Positions 1 through 13,545 are shown, numbered from the stretch's first letter. The stretch: DNA of 64,000 bases from Lineus longissimus (GCF_910592395.1 NC_088311.1:9862501-9926500); one strand, 5' to 3'. Numbers and translations are program-made. Notes: generated by a model from the letters alone, not told the origin.

Positions 1-2165
1 GAGTAAATGTGTGAAGCTAGGTATCCGGGGACCCCCTAGTTAGGCTGTTTCCGTAATATATTTTCCCTCGCTATATGGATGAGTTCATCTCAATAGGATG
101 GTCATGTTAATGGCACGGGGCACTAATGGACTCTGTCTGTCGAATTTGCCACCTATTTTCCCTGACAGTTAATTCGATGAAATTCGTAGCCAGGGGGTGT
201 GTAAAATCATGTCACATCATCTTGCATTATCGCTGATGATGTTTCATGCGGAGATGAATTTGCATATGATGTGCCAAATTTATTTGTTGTAATTGGATTA
301 AGCGAATCAATGTTAGAATTCTTGTGGCAATTTTCAGTTTATAAATTCAAATCATCTAATGTTTCAGTTTGTTATAGCGGAGTTCTAAGAGTGGGGGGAG
401 GATATTCCTTAAACAAAATGCAGAGGTTACTGGTGACTTGACTTAGCCGTTTTTGGTAGCCCTCCAGCCAGTGAAGGGGTGGTGGCGTACAAGTAGCTCA
501 CTGCACAGACTCTCAATTACCGGTACTGGTACATCATTTGGGACACTTCTTATCTTCCTTAATTTGGGCTCATGTCGCCGTAATTTCAGTCCACTCATGC
601 TAAAATTCTGCCTTTTTGACATCATCATCTGACTAACTTGATAGGTGATAGGAGCAGATATGACCATGTTTACCACCAGAAAATATTTCAGCAGGGTCCC
701 AAATTGTTGGTCCCCTTAATTTGGCTGCACACATGGTTTAATGGTGTGTATGCAGTGTATATTTGGTGTAATTGAGATGACTGGCATGCTATTCGTGAAG
801 CTCATGGTCTACTGTGCAATGGTCCTGACTCAACGTTAGATATCTGAATAAGATGGGTCTTTGGGTTTGACTGTACATGTACATCATTTCACACTTATGG
901 CGCTTCTCAAAAAACTGTCTCTACCAAAAATCATTCCAATATGGTCGGATTGCGATGACTTCAGAAAGCTATTTTAGACCTATTTCTCAAAGACAAGGCT
1001 ATTGACATCGGTTCTATTTTTTACTGTCCGACATTTTATTTTTCCATCTTCCTCATTTAGCGCTCAGTTAATCACTCTTTTCATCACTTATAAGGCTGTG
1101 GCAGCTTCCTTTGCTCTGGGTCCTGTTTCCTCATCAGTCTCGTTAATCTCCATCTTTGTTGGGGCTTCATATAATTACATCTTCTGTAATTATTGTGTTA
1201 GCGTCTCCGCGCAGCAGAATCCCGTACAGTTCCTCCGATTCTATTTGCTATGACACACTCGGCGAACTGAACCCCAAAGTGGTAAAGTCCCACCCTGCGG
1301 CAGCTTGGATAACTCTGTGTGTTTAGGAAAAAATCAATATGAAATGTCTCGGGATCGAGCTTATCCTTCCGATTGATTAGATTCGATGCGAAACCCGTTA
1401 CCCGAACAGCAAAATGCTTTTGAGGAATACTGTGTGATGTCTCACAGACGTCGTTAATAAGCGAATAGCATGTTTTGTCATTAAGTGATACCTGCGGATA
1501 AGAGCGCGGAGCATAATAAAGATTTTTCATCGCTAGATATTGATGTCTTTGCGTGCCGATCCAACTTAGTATGCCGTAGCATTGTTATGCTAAAATGCGG
1601 ACTAGCGGAAAGATGTTTGAAGCCGTTAGAATGCGAGCAATTTTGTTATTAAGTGAAAAAATGAAGAAAGTATCAATTTTCATCCTGCGTGAACATCATT
1701 GTTATGCTAAGCTGCAACCGGGGTGGCGTTTTAGCGTGGATATGTTATGAAAGAACGGATTAGTTCACCTGCCAATAACTTCTGTGGCCGCTCTTGTAAT
1801 ATTCGCTACGACTCATTGGTTTGGCATGTCTGAAAGAAGGTTTTTTAAAGTCTTCTGAGAATATTTAGATTGCTGGATTGCCCTCTTCAAAAATGATGCA
1901 TCTCCGGTGTCAATTGTGCAGTCTCGTCACTTTCATGGTACTTTGGACAGGATAGACATTTCATTCCGATTGGCAAAGAATAAATTTTTGTGTTACCTTA
2001 CATTATTTGCACCAAAACTAAACTCAAGTCTGTTTGAACTTGGCTAAAGTCTTTCAGCTTGATTCACTATCCATTGAGTGATATGTTTAAAATCTGCATT
2101 AAAAATTAACTTGAAGAATGATTTTTAAAATGTAGTGCAGGCCCTGGTGTACGTGTTATTTTCCA
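1..2165. other. Non-coding stretch, nothing recognised
   Basis: I see no convincing exon, RNA gene or repeat boundary here. The longest open frame is 110 codons on the minus strand (1198-1530); it has no recognisable domain and is within chance expectation for AT-rich DNA. Confidence 0.5.
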
Positions 2166-2169
2166 GAGA

Positions 2170-2432
2170 ATATTCCAAGTAGGATGAGCCCTTTTATGTG
2201 CCACTACCATTAGGCACTAATTGGGTTTATTAGCCTGGCAACTCCATCTTCCGAGGAAGAGTCCATTACAAGCTACTCATGTTCCTCACTTGGTGGATGA
2301 AGCAATTTAGGGTTGAGTGCCTTGCTCAAGGACAAAAACTGCAACAGCAGTGACTTATTCTGATACGAGTTGAACCCATGACCTCGTAATTATGAGCCCA
2401 GCATTTTAACCGCTATACCTCTGGTCTCTATT
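2170..2432 (-). repeat. tRNA-derived SINE with V-like central core
   Basis: Read on the minus strand, the head resembles a tRNA gene: an A-box-like stretch (TAGCGGTTAAAATGCTGG, about 2401-2420) and a B-box-like stretch (GGGTTCAACTCG, rc of 2366-2377). These are the internal RNA polymerase III promoter elements of SINEs. About 35 bp further on is a core reading TCCTTGAGCAAGGCACT (rc of about 2316-2332), which resembles the conserved central domain of V-type SINEs. The 3' part (rc of 2175-2290) contains GAGTAGCTTG and GGCTAATAAACCCAATTAG. Related tails occur on the plus strand near 29.4 kb and 52.3 kb, so this is a dispersed family. I could not define target-site duplications. Confidence 0.7.
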
Positions 2433-5240
2433 CAATCAAAGTTCAAGGCCAATAAAGAAGGTTCATCTTTAAAAAATATGACTTGAGATTTACTTTGTCT
2501 CTGGGGCCATTCTGAACCTGATACCTGGGTACACATATCATAATTAAGTCTAGTTCAGCTAAGTGCAGTAATGATCTTCATTATTAATGATATTGACTGA
2601 GAGCAAGGTGATTTCGTGTGTAACACTACACCATCTTTTATAGTGATGTGTCATTGTCCAAATGAAGGGAATCTGATATCAACAAATGCAACATATGTGC
2701 GCAGACGCTAATCATGCTATTCTTATATTGATTATGATTCTGGCTTGAGGTAATAATTTTTTTGTTTTTCATCCAATTGAATTGGTGTATTGTGGTCTTT
2801 TGGGCGAGTGTTAAGAAGTGAATTCCGTCCCGCACTTTTATTTTACACTTGATGAATAAGTGTGAAAAGTCTGTTAAACTGAAATCCAACAATAAAACAT
2901 TTCCTGAGCCAAGGTGGGATCAAGGCTGCCAAGTCTTCACCGGGTGCTGGCCAGGGGTACGGTACACTGCCAAAACCCTGCGTTAGCGAAACTGTTCAGG
3001 CCAGGGGGATGGAATGCAAACACATTTGAAATTGTGGCCTGACGCAGATTGATAATGCACAGCCACGCATCGCTGGTTTATATTATTCCTCCTCATACTG
3101 GAATTGTTGTTGAGACAATGGCACGCGGCATAAAATTCCTGATAAATCATAGTATTCAACAATTGAGTCGCTAAATCTCGATTCTGTAGACCTGCATCGA
3201 TTACTAATTACAGATTATTTATGCAACGTGATTGGTTAATAATGTGACAAATCCTAACAGTGAGGTGATTTTGACGGTTTTGGTGAATATCCTCTTATGA
3301 AAACACTTGCAGAAATTCCTCCTACATCATTTTATAGTTGGTAAAATTAATCTGGTTGGAGTTTGAGGCCTCTGTACAAGTTGTATTTGCCCGAAGAGAA
3401 GAGCTCAAATTGTATGTTCCACAAGTTCGACCCCAATGACCTTTACATATAATTAATCTGACCTGAATTCACTTTGGGAGAGTATCAATTGTAATTTGGG
3501 AAGGAAACCCAAGTGTGACGCATCTTTTGAGACAACCGTCACTGTCACAAAGGTTTCAGTGCATGATCTTATTAGGTTTGAAATTGATACATGATGACAT
3601 TTTACTATTTCAACGTTCAGCCCGACTACCATCATCTGCTTCACATTTTATAACTACCCAATGATATCAGGAAGGATAACAGGCGTTGAGCTTTGTACCG
3701 CCCTAATATGCGATGACAATTCAGTGAACTTCAGCGCAAATTTATAACGAGTTGAATTTGAAGTAATTAAACTACAAAAGTGGAACGTGCTTATCGAAAG
3801 TTGAGATCTGATCTCAAGTGATGATCACATGAGTCAGAAATTTGTTGCTGACCCTTGACCCGGTGTCTTGTCATGCTGCCGTAAGTTTCTTGTTACAAAT
3901 GCATTGATTTCATGACAAATGTTCAAATGTCACTTAGTTTTAAAAGGTTTCAGGTATCATGACTGATTGTGTGGATGACAGCTTTTCTTTAAGTTTCCTG
4001 TGTCGGTTGTGTGTGGTGGACGTGGTGGGAGGGGGGGGTTATTTGACATGACAGGTACAGTTGTTTGCTTCTGTAGGTAGGTAGGAGAATAGAATGTAAG
4101 TCAAGGGCTGTACATGGCGCATTATGACAACCGAAAGCATTTTCTGTCTTAACGTTTTTTGATGGGATCAGGCAAGGTTGTCCCCTTTCCCCAATGCTTC
4201 TTACTGTATTCAGATATTGTCAATGATGAAGACTTTATCGATGAGTATTTAAATGGATATCTTGCTAGATTTGTTGGGCTGCTGCATTTCTGCCGATTGT
4301 GCTGTGGCTGTTTGAAAAATGTCAGAGTGACTTTGATTGGCCAGCTGAATTAAGACTTGGACATGCCACTGCCAGTGAAATTGTTGGTTCTAAAGCAAAC
4401 CTCCCAAGTCATGGTGGGTAGCATCCTGCCCCTACAATTGAAAAAAACATATTAGCCCAGGCTGGAAGGCATTGTGATTTCAAAACCTTGTGAGTCGAGG
4501 CCAGCAATCCAGTCCTTCCTTGAAGATTTCAACACCTACCGAGTGTACAATTGTATCATCAATCATCAGTGTGAGATGAAAACCTGTCAAAAATGATCCA
4601 TCAAAGGTGTGTATTACTTTCGGTTTACTAAACGTGAATCAATCTTCTGGGGATGTCAATTTCATTTTGAGATGAATAAAGGTAGATGAAGTTTGCATGG
4701 AGGAACATATTTCATGGATTGAAGTTCACATCCTCAAAACTACTCTTTTATGACATTATAATGTTTGCCATTTTACTCAGACTTTTGTGGAACATGGACA
4801 AAAACAAAACAAGCTGCACAAACTGAATTTTATTTTGCTATTGTGTCGACTACCATTTGTAAACTTTATTACAAAGGTCATAACAGTAAAAGTATACAAC
4901 ACGAATGGCATTTATTTGAACAGAACATGTGTGTTATCATTTGATAAGATAACCAGTTATACATCTGTCCCTTGCCCGCTGGGTCGATTTCTTTGAAAAG
5001 CGAAATCCCTGATGCCTGAACAACCTGTCAGATTTCAATGTATATGCAATTAATCAAGTCCATGCGAAATAAAATTTATGCAGAGTTATCTGAACAAGAC
5101 ATTGACGACATCTGTTGGAAACTGCTGAGTCGGCAACAATTTCCATAATATTCTGATTTAATGATAGAAATGTCAGTTTATTCAGTGGTTCAATCAATAC
5201 TCTCGTCTATGATAAATACTTTTATTGGTTTTGCATGTGT
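2433..5240. other. Non-coding stretch, nothing recognised
   Basis: AT-rich sequence with short chance open frames only. A G-run lies near 4030. No exon with both a splice context and a recognisable protein motif was found. Confidence 0.45.
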
Positions 5241-5344
5241 GATGAGGTCGCAGGTGTTTTCATTCAAGCTGCGTCGGCACTCTCGGTCAGGATTTGTGCA
5301 TTGATCAGCGTTTTATAAAACTGCTGACCATAAGCTACAATTGG

Positions 5345-5560
5345 TTGGCCGATGGTGGCTCGTTTCATAACTACTGGAGCTATTGACTTACTTGAAACTT
5401 GGTAGATACAGAGCCCTGTGTTATGAAACCTTGCAGACTGAATTTGGGATCGGTTCGATTCCTGGTTTGGCCACCAGATGGCTAAAATCAAAAACAGTAA
5501 CCTGTCTGGGAGGGAGGTGAGCACAATTGCCCTGGCTATTTCAATATATTGTTCTATCTA
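5345..5560 (+). repeat. Degenerate copy of the GGTGAGC / GGCCACCAG repeat family
   Basis: Shares ordered landmarks with the large copy at 35.36-36.52 kb: GAGCTATTGA followed by TTGAAACTTGGTA, then GGTTTGGCCACCAG, and finally GAGGTGAGCACAATTGCCC, which matches the 3' end of the large copy. The 5' hairpin and CGT tract are missing, so this is a truncated or diverged copy. Confidence 0.6.
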
Positions 5561-6485
5561 TCCCTAGATCTTGAAAACCAATCCATCAAAATGACAAGGC
5601 ACATAAATATTCAATCAAACTGTCGATAAATTTATGCCATCTATTGACAAAGTGTCCAATTAATGCTGTTATGATGGATGATGAATGCAGGATGGGTGGA
5701 AACGCAAAGTGCCGAGATAACCATGTGAAGACTTTGGGATCTACCTCTCCTCATTTCTGACATGTGGTTCAATCTGTGGTAATCCCCCAAGACATGCCAG
5801 GTTATAAATATCATCAATATAAATGACTCCCGAGACCAAACGTTTGAATATGAATATTTTGATGAATTTTTAACCAGTTGTATCAGCCTCAAGGGCTTGG
5901 TGGGTAGAATATACACAGCCTGTGCGACATGTTTATGTAAAAGTAGGCTAAAAAGCTGGTCCTGTGAAGTTCACTTTAAAGTTCAAACTGATAAATTAAC
6001 TCGCAAAGGGAACCAACCAGCACAGGAAATGTTCGTCATCAAGGGGAAATGTTCTCTTTCAGATACATAACTGATGACTGCTCTACATGTACTTTGCCAT
6101 GATAATGCAATGACTCTTCACCAAATGGTTGCTAATTCCATCTAATAAAATCTAACTAAAACTTTAAGCGCTATAGACATGATATCAGAAAAGGCATTGC
6201 AACACTTCAAAACATAATTTGATCAATAGCATATGACTGAGTGTGTTATTCACTGCTAAGTGTCCTGACTTCAAATTTCCATTTTTCGCTTCTTGTATGA
6301 TTGCGTTCACCTGTCAGTCTCGAGTCCTCTTGAGTGGTATCATGGCGACTTCCAATGAGAATTCAAGCCTCATTACTTATCTGCATGGAAAATAAATGGA
6401 TTACAAATTCGGCTTTTGAATCCCGTGATTCATTATATGTACTATTGTATGTATGTTACATTGATTTGATTGTTCATAAATTGAG
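5561..6485. other. Non-coding stretch, nothing recognised
   Basis: No recognisable exon or repeat. The 91-codon minus-strand frame at 5641-5916 has no domain features and ends close to the repeat at 5345-5560. Confidence 0.4.
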
Positions 6486-6487
6486 TA

Positions 6488-6664
6488 ATAGACCCTCCCT
6501 TAGCGGACACCTCTCTATCAAGGAAACCCTCTCAGTTAAGGACACTAGTTTTGGTCCCAAACTGGTTCTTGCCATTCAATTTGACCTCTCTAATCAGGAC
6601 ACCTCTCTATTAATGACAGGCACTTGTCAGTCCCAAGGGTGTCCTTAGTAGAGAGGTTCTACTG
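6488..6664. mobile_element. pogo/Tigger-like MITE, degenerate left end
   Basis: The right end reads GAGAGGTTCTACTG followed by TA, the terminal motif of pogo/Tigger-type elements. The left end, around GACCCTCCCTTAGCGGACAC, is a diverged version of the CAGTGGAACCTCCCTT terminus preserved at 57092. The interior (GACACTAGTTTTGGTCCC, GACCTCTCTAATCAGGAC) closely matches the copy at 57092-57258. It has no coding capacity and would depend on a transposase supplied in trans. Confidence 0.75.
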
Positions 6665-6669
6665 TATTA

Positions 6670-8820
6670 CTTGATGATGTTGTACAAGTCCAGGGCTCCT
6701 CCTTCAATTTCAGCAACAATGCCAAAGGTGACAAGTCATAGTTTGACCAAAACTATGCGTGTAAAGTGATATCTCTTGATATTATTGAGACGTCATTTTT
6801 ATTAAAGTGCCCGACAGGAGAGAAGCCAACTCAATGTAAGACCACAAAATGAGAGTTGAATTGTTGTGGAAGTTACAATAGAAGTTAATCCTGAAAATTT
6901 AATTTTTTCACATCTGACATACTCTAGATTCAATTAACTAAGACCATATCTGAATCATGCACATGGGTCGTTTGATGCTAGTTAGGATAGACAATTGGCA
7001 AAACCATGTTGTCCGATGATGATAAAGTCATGTTTGGAGTTGCTGTTTATGATGTCAGTTCTTAATAATCATTGAAGTTGTCTTAGATGGTGAATCTAGA
7101 GTAAATTTATTTTCAAAACACGCATACTGAATAAAAGTACTTGAAATCAATATCGAACCCTCTCATTGCAGGTGTTGACTTAAACTTGATCTGGGTGTAG
7201 GTATTTCAAACATTGTCAAAATAATTTCATATGAATCTGTCATCAGCAGTATCGTTTACACCAGGAATGCAATAATTTGATCATTTTTTAAAATAAACAA
7301 GATTATAGATAAGATAATCTCATTGTACTTGATAACCGTGTAAACATAATGGGATAACAGAAAAATATGTCAATATTATAGCAATAACATTGTTTGTGGT
7401 TTGATTTGACATGTGTCATAAGTGTGCCAATACAAATGATTTATTTTAACTTTGATAAATCCGATTGAAGACTTAAAGGTGTACTTGCTCTTATTGGATA
7501 GAAGGCTGTTTATTGTCACCAACTACTCAAGAGTGGAGCTGAAATGTAGGCTAAAACCAAGGTGAAGACTGAGGTTTGGGGTGAAGTGACTGCTCCAGTC
7601 GAGTGATGTTAGGTGAGACAACCAATACCAACAGTTAGTGAGATTTTCATTTCATTTCAAAAAACAGAAAATCTGGTATATTTCAGAGGCAGTCCACAAA
7701 GAAATTGCTTTCAACACATTTGACACCATATCAAAAGGTTATGGTTGTTTCACCAAAACCTCTGTGATCGAATGGCTTATAATTTATCATAAAAGTTAAA
7801 CATTTTAACCAAAGTGTTTCAGAATCCTTACGCCCAAAGGGTTAAATCGCATTCCATACGCCAATCTGTCACCAATGAAAACAGTGGGGGCAGGAAACCC
7901 AATCCAGGTGCCCACGTGCCAGTAATCCCCTGCAGAATGTTCGGATTGACGCTAAGTCAAACAGGACGATTTGTCAACACCAAATATTTCCCATACCACC
8001 CCTAATCAAATTTTCCACGGTGAACAATCAACTCTCTTTAAATCATTAAAAATATATGAGGCATTGTTGTGTGCTTAAAACAACTAGTGTCTGGTGCCGG
8101 AAGTTGACTTTTGGGATGTATGAATCATTAATTATTGATCAATAAAGTGCTGCTTTAATTGTTGGTCGCAATCATGAGTCGCTTATTTGTACTACCCTAG
8201 TAACTGCACGGAACCTGGCTTGAAAAGGTCAGTAACTAATGTGATATCAGTGAAAATGCAATAGTCCTCTTCAAAATTGTCATGGGGCTTTTGTTAATTC
8301 TCAGTGATTTTGTTTCCCCCACACTCCATTGGTGGTGGTACTGTGAACCGTAATATTTACAGAGGTTTAAATTTAGTCAATGTTGTTGAATGCAACATTA
8401 AAAACGAACACCAATTGTAAATAAATCAACAACTTGACAAACTATAGCCTCATAATCACAACAAAGTTAAAACAGTACCACGATTTTAATACTCTAACGA
8501 GAGATAGCAATAAAGATCAGTTTGAATCTAAAGAGCCATAAACATTGATACTTAAAATACATGTAAAGTAAGAAATACATATGTACCAAAATGTGAAAAA
8601 CAAATTTAACTGTACAAAGAGTATGTCAGGGTTGAAGGCTACATCAACAATTTCTGGCCTCATTGATAAAGTACCCCTCCCTTTCATATTTCCTGAAGAT
8701 CGCCTATTACTCCTATTACCTCCTGTGTCTTCGATGTTTGTTCACCGATTTGTTTACACCTGGTCATTGATTACGCGGTGCAGGATATTGACCACGCTTT
8801 CCACAGCGATACGTGATTCT
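6670..8820. other. Non-coding stretch
   Basis: No gene recognised. A 25-base segment starting at 8752 (TTGTTTACACCTGGTCATTG and on) recurs at 44764. A short motif near 7612 (GGTGAGACAACCAATACCAAC) resembles an arm of the palindrome at 47324-47430. Confidence 0.45.
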
Positions 8821-8984
8821 ATTACTAATGGATAGATGTCAGCATGATGGACAGATGCATATCGAGGTAACCCAGCGCTAACTGGGCATTTTGATAAAGT
8901 CTTGGTGCTGAAATAGAGGTTATTTTTACAGTAGGGGGACTGAAATGATAAGTCATTCTTCGTTGTCGGCCATGGACAATTTTA

Positions 8985-9180
8985 AAATCGGTGACAGGTT
9001 TCTTACCACTGAATCTGTACAACTTTGTACAGCTGATCCACAGGGTCATTTGACCTCTGGCACTAAATTTTGGTTCAATCTAAATCTTGAATTGGCCACC
9101 AGGGGGCCAAAACTGAAAACATTAAAAGTGTGATATCCTTATCTTTTTAAAGTCACCAAGGTCATATTGAATTCATATCT
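8985..9180 (+). repeat. Fragment of the GGCCACCAGGGGGCCAAA repeat family
   Basis: Contains TTGGCCACCAGGGGGCCAAA followed by an AAAAC...TTAAAAGTGTGAT segment, in the same order as in the internal unit of the large copy at 35.88-35.95 kb. The hairpin and CGT start are absent. Confidence 0.6.
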
Positions 9181-12160
9181 TTCTGTACCATTAACAGTTC
9201 TTTACACAGCTTCAACAAACATAACTCTTTCTGCCTAGTCAGCAAAATGCCGAAACTTGATTGATATTGATAAGAACACAATTATTATTGATTGGATTAT
9301 TATGGCACCTCATATAGTAATAGCATTGCTCGATAACCATGTAAGTTCAATGTAGACTGACTTATTCTCAAGGCAATACTAATATTGACTGGGTGAATGC
9401 CCAGTGTTATTGGCTTCGTTAACTTAAAATTGACCAAACAGTTAACAGTCTACAGCAACAACGGCACTAAAGAGGTGATCATTTCTTTATGATGGCGTTA
9501 ACTTTGACGGTGTAAAATACAGAACTTACATAATTTTCACTTTATACTTTTGATGCCAAGTGACTTTCATCCCCCGCACAAACTTTTCCATGATGACACT
9601 ATAGTCGCCATTTGATAAAAATGCGATCCCTGCAATCTTCAGCTGAAGAAGAAGAACGAGTTGCCTCGCATACCTATTATACCAGCATCTCCATCAATCA
9701 GCTCATCAGATCACAAATCACCAATCAATTAGGGATCAATCACGCAAATTCATCAAATGCTCGTTAAGCAACACGAGCATCAATAAGTCACTCTCACTGG
9801 TCTTGTTTTATGATCTTTCAGGTTCCGCAAAATCCTGCATGAATCATGGGATGTGTAGAAAGTCGACGCGATGATTCACATTGTAGCCAATAGGTGGCAT
9901 CATGGGTCAAGGGAATGTTTGCCCAGGTGAGTTTGTTTTGTTTACAGGTTATCAGCAAAGTCATTATTATTTCCCTGTTTTTATAACAGTTATGATGCTA
10001 CAATGGCAAAGAAAACCCATGGATGAAAGATAAACACAACTTTTTTTCTGAGCTCTGTTTTCTTTACTAACGTCAATTTTTGTTGCTGCGACCTGCGACT
10101 TGCGACAAAAATCTTTCATCTGTGGCTTAAACTGCATATCGCTGGGTTTGATATTAATCACAGGAGTTTTGGGTCATCAATTGTTATTGCAGGCACCTGC
10201 GAGGGCAAACAAGTGATTTTTGTTGCATGCGATCATGATCGTAATATGTGGTCTCGACTTTGCAACTGATATGGCCATCCTTGAAGCATCAAAGGGAAAT
10301 GCATTCATCATGAGTGATCATTTTCAGACACTAGCGATGACTTGCCGTGAGAGCCATGCTCTCATGGAGAGTCATGCCTATACTGTATGAGCAATCTCAG
10401 ATATTTTGACGGCGTAAGCGTCAAATATTACTCGTGTATGCGATGATTCATCAACAAAACGATAGATGGCATAAGCTTTGCCACGATAGGCACCAGAGCT
10501 GCGTTCCACGATGTTTTCCTCGATTCCTAGAAGTGTTGTGCGACCGGTTGTGTTCAGTGGAATATATAAATGATATATCATGAAAACCAATAGGGTGCGA
10601 TGTAGGAAATGAACAGGGTAAATAATGGATTTACAAGTCTTATGATATAGATGAAGTAAGCTTGTGAAGGGAAATAGGTTTTGTGTTTGATCGACTATAG
10701 CTTGTAGTCATTTTTGGTTTTCTAGGAAATACTGTTGGATCAAATATGTATTGTTACCAGGACGTAGAAGTGAAATTGGTATATTCTTTGAAAAATCCTT
10801 TAAATCGTGTAGACAAAAAATATGCTATTGCAGTGCATGCAAATTTCGTAAGCCATCCCAGTTGATTCCTACTTTTTAAATGGATGAGATTGAAAACTGC
10901 TCTTCTTCCAATGGTGAATTTATTGACAGTCAGAAGCTTTTTTGCGGAGAAATATAAGAGTTCTGGTTCGAAGAAGTGAATAATGTCGGTACTTGCCTTG
11001 ACCTATTGCAATATCATGGATAGAAAAAGCCACCAAAAAACAATTTTCCTCTTACATCAGAAATTGATGCGCCTGATCTGTTTAGCTATCATATTGATTG
11101 ATGCTGTTTACCCAGGTGAAGTTGTTTACCATGATTGACAGCGCCGGTGATATTATCAATTAGTAGGTAATGCAATAGATATGTAGACAATTATGTATAG
11201 ATGTAGTTCATCAAAAAACCAATAGATGGCACATGAATCAATCATATTGATTGCTGCGGCCGACCGTATAACTTCCCAAGGTGAAATTATAATCGATCGG
11301 CGAGGGATATAATTGGAAAAAGAGTTATGTATGATTCTTGGAAAAACTTCTAGACGGCGCTTTGGAACAATAATATATTGATCGTTTTGCCGCTATATTT
11401 TCCCAGGTGAATTTGTTTACGATGATAACATGTTTGTAAACATTGCGATGTATAGTACATAATGAATCATCGTAACACGCAAATACTTGGTGTATTGTTA
11501 GCGAGGATTGTTAGCAAGGTGCCGCGATTTCTTCTCTTCCTTGTTTAACGTGTTGTTTGGAAAACATTTAGCGATGCTTCAATCATAATTCAAACAGGGC
11601 AGAAAGCATTTGATTGGAAGTAGACGAATTTGTAAAATATCATCTCCCAGGCATTTTGCACTGTCTTCCACCTGGGAGCAAGTCTTTCTGGTGAGAGACG
11701 ATGCCTCCTCTGGACTCGATGGCGTTCTGGTTAGGTGTGTGGCCCAAAATCTGAGGCTCCTGGAAAGTATCTGGTCTGGTTGTGGCCTTGTCCATTCAGT
11801 TTGTGCTTATATGAGCAGCTCCTTAAACATTGTGTGTACTGTTGCCACCTAGCACAGTGGCCGTTGCTTGGAGACTCCAAAGAAGTGTTGATAGTTGAAC
11901 GAGATAGGTGTTTTGCACCATTTTCCACAGATTCATGGTGCTTTTTAAAGAATCTAAAAATAATGGGGTGCTAGCTGAGTGCACAACCCCTGGAACCTTC
12001 CAAGTAACTTGAATATGGCCATAACATTGGCCTGACGGGGAAAGTGATGGTGCTAAGAGGTTGAAAACCTATTACCACCTCTTGGGGAGGGATGTTTTGC
12101 GAGAAAGAAATATCCGCATATGGAGGTTATTGCGTTGATCCTTCATTGATGATGGCTTTT
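9181..12160. other. Non-coding stretch
   Basis: No exon recognised. A motif of the form CCCAGGTGAA-TTGTTTAC occurs near 9930, 11115 and 11402, with a weaker match at 11276. The last three are roughly 125-160 bp apart, which may be the trace of an old tandem duplication. AT-rich throughout. Confidence 0.4.
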
Positions 12161-12179
12161 CCTGCAAAATATGTTTGTG

Positions 12180-12792
12180 TCACTCTTATAATAATAATGA
12201 TAAATTTACATTTATACCCGCAAAATCCAATTCAGAATTGCTCTTGCTCACTAACTGCATTATGCATATCAGGACTGAGGCTATTCCACAGCCTGCATGC
12301 TTGGACTGTGAAGCTTCTGCCACCATATGTCCGAAGGCGAAACCTGGGGATCCTGAGAAGACATTTGTCTTCAGACCTTAACGATCGTCCAGGCACATAC
12401 AATGGCAGGAGTTCTGAGATGTAAGTGGGTGAAAGTCCCTTCAGAGATTTAAAGACTAGTAGAAGAACCTTGAATTGGATTCTCTGGAGAACAGGTAGCC
12501 AGTGGAGAGACCTAAGGACTGGGGTGATGTGGTCAGATTTACGTGACCTTGTAACTATGCGTGCAGCAAGATTTTGCACTTTTTGCAACTTACTCAACAC
12601 CTTATCGTCAATGCCAACAAGCAGACTATTGCAGTAGTCCAACCTGGATATTACTGTTGAGTGAACAAGAAGTTTAGTTGCAGCCTCTGTCAGAAACCTT
12701 CGCATGCGCCCAATATTTCTGAGTTGAAATGTTGCACACTGAACCACCCGTGAACACATAGACAGTGTCTGATCAAACTCTTCTTGAGTTGA
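12180..12792 (-). pseudogene. 5'-truncated CR1/L2-type LINE, C-terminal end of the reverse transcriptase ORF and 3' tail
   Basis: The minus-strand frame 12792-12232 encodes the C-terminal end of a non-LTR retrotransposon polyprotein. Diagnostic words occur in the expected order: SRLDYCNSLLVGI, KLQKVQNLAARIVT, HITPVLRSLHWLPV, FKVLLLVFKSLKGLSPTYIS, then YGGRSFTVQACRLWNSLSPD. This is the part downstream of the polymerase catalytic motif, where CR1/L2-type elements share the LDYCN...LHWLPV...LWN signature. An in-frame stop lies just upstream at 12793-12795, and no catalytic core or endonuclease is visible, so the copy is truncated and cannot move. Downstream on the minus strand, a TAAATTTATCATTATTATTA tail (rc of about 12183-12205) looks like the short 3' microsatellite typical of such elements. 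The protein segment has no internal stop, so the insertion may not be very old. Confidence 0.85.
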
Positions 12793-12799
12793 TCAGTTT

Positions 12800-13396
12800 G
12801 TCATCATCAGAGCCATTCAAATCTATTGAGAGTATATCAGTTCCGGGACTGCTTCGTGATTATTTATCTCTCTCGCTGATCAATACGTTCCCGGAACTCC
12901 GCTCAGAATAGCGCTACGTCCTTGGAGGTATTTTCGAGTCAAGGTATGCGCTGATTGAACCTGTCGATCGGCGTTGTTTATATTCCGTTGTATGACCAAG
13001 TGGGAAACGATAAAATAAGCTACATTACTAATACTATTTACCGGATCCTGATGAAGAGTGAATCAATGGCGAACCCTGGGGAAAAACAGTCACGCTGATT
13101 AACTATTTAGCACCACCTGTAGTTGATTCTGAGAAAAAATGATGATAAATGTTACCTTTGGCGAATGTTTGTTGTGTATATTATAGTTCGAGGTGTGTGT
13201 GATGTGTGGCTGAACGCACCAGGTAATATTTCTGCAATTGAATATCGTCAATAATGTCTTAGGTGTTAGTGGGAGGGGTGGGTGGGGTGGATGTGGTTGT
13301 GGTTGACCTTCTGCAATGTTGTCAAATAGTCATGACACTGGCACCCATCTGATGTAAACCATCGTAAAACCATAAAGTACAAGTCGTTACAGTGAC
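12800..13396. other. Non-coding stretch, nothing recognised
   Basis: Contains a GTTCCGGGA...TTCCCGGAAC inverted pair (about 12841 and 12890) and a G/GT-rich run near 13270. No exon. Confidence 0.4.
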
Positions 13397-13545
13397 CATT
13401 TGACTACCCAATGACCTGTTTACTTCATTAGATGACCTAATGATCTAGTTACCTCTTAAGATGATCTAGTTACCTCTTTAGATGACCTAGTTACCTCGTT
13501 AAATGACCTAGTTACTTCATTGGGTGACCTAATGACCTAGTTACA
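13397..13545 (+). repeat. Minisatellite, 21-22 bp unit
   Basis: About six tandem copies of a unit close to GATGACCTAGTTACCTCTTT, with substitutions and small indels. It lies outside any gene I can recognise. Confidence 0.8.

Noticed and set aside
10081-10160. Similarity to 34540-34620 (shared TATCGCTGGGTTTGATA)
   Set aside because: Only 17 bases match exactly with weak flanks; insufficient to define a repeat.
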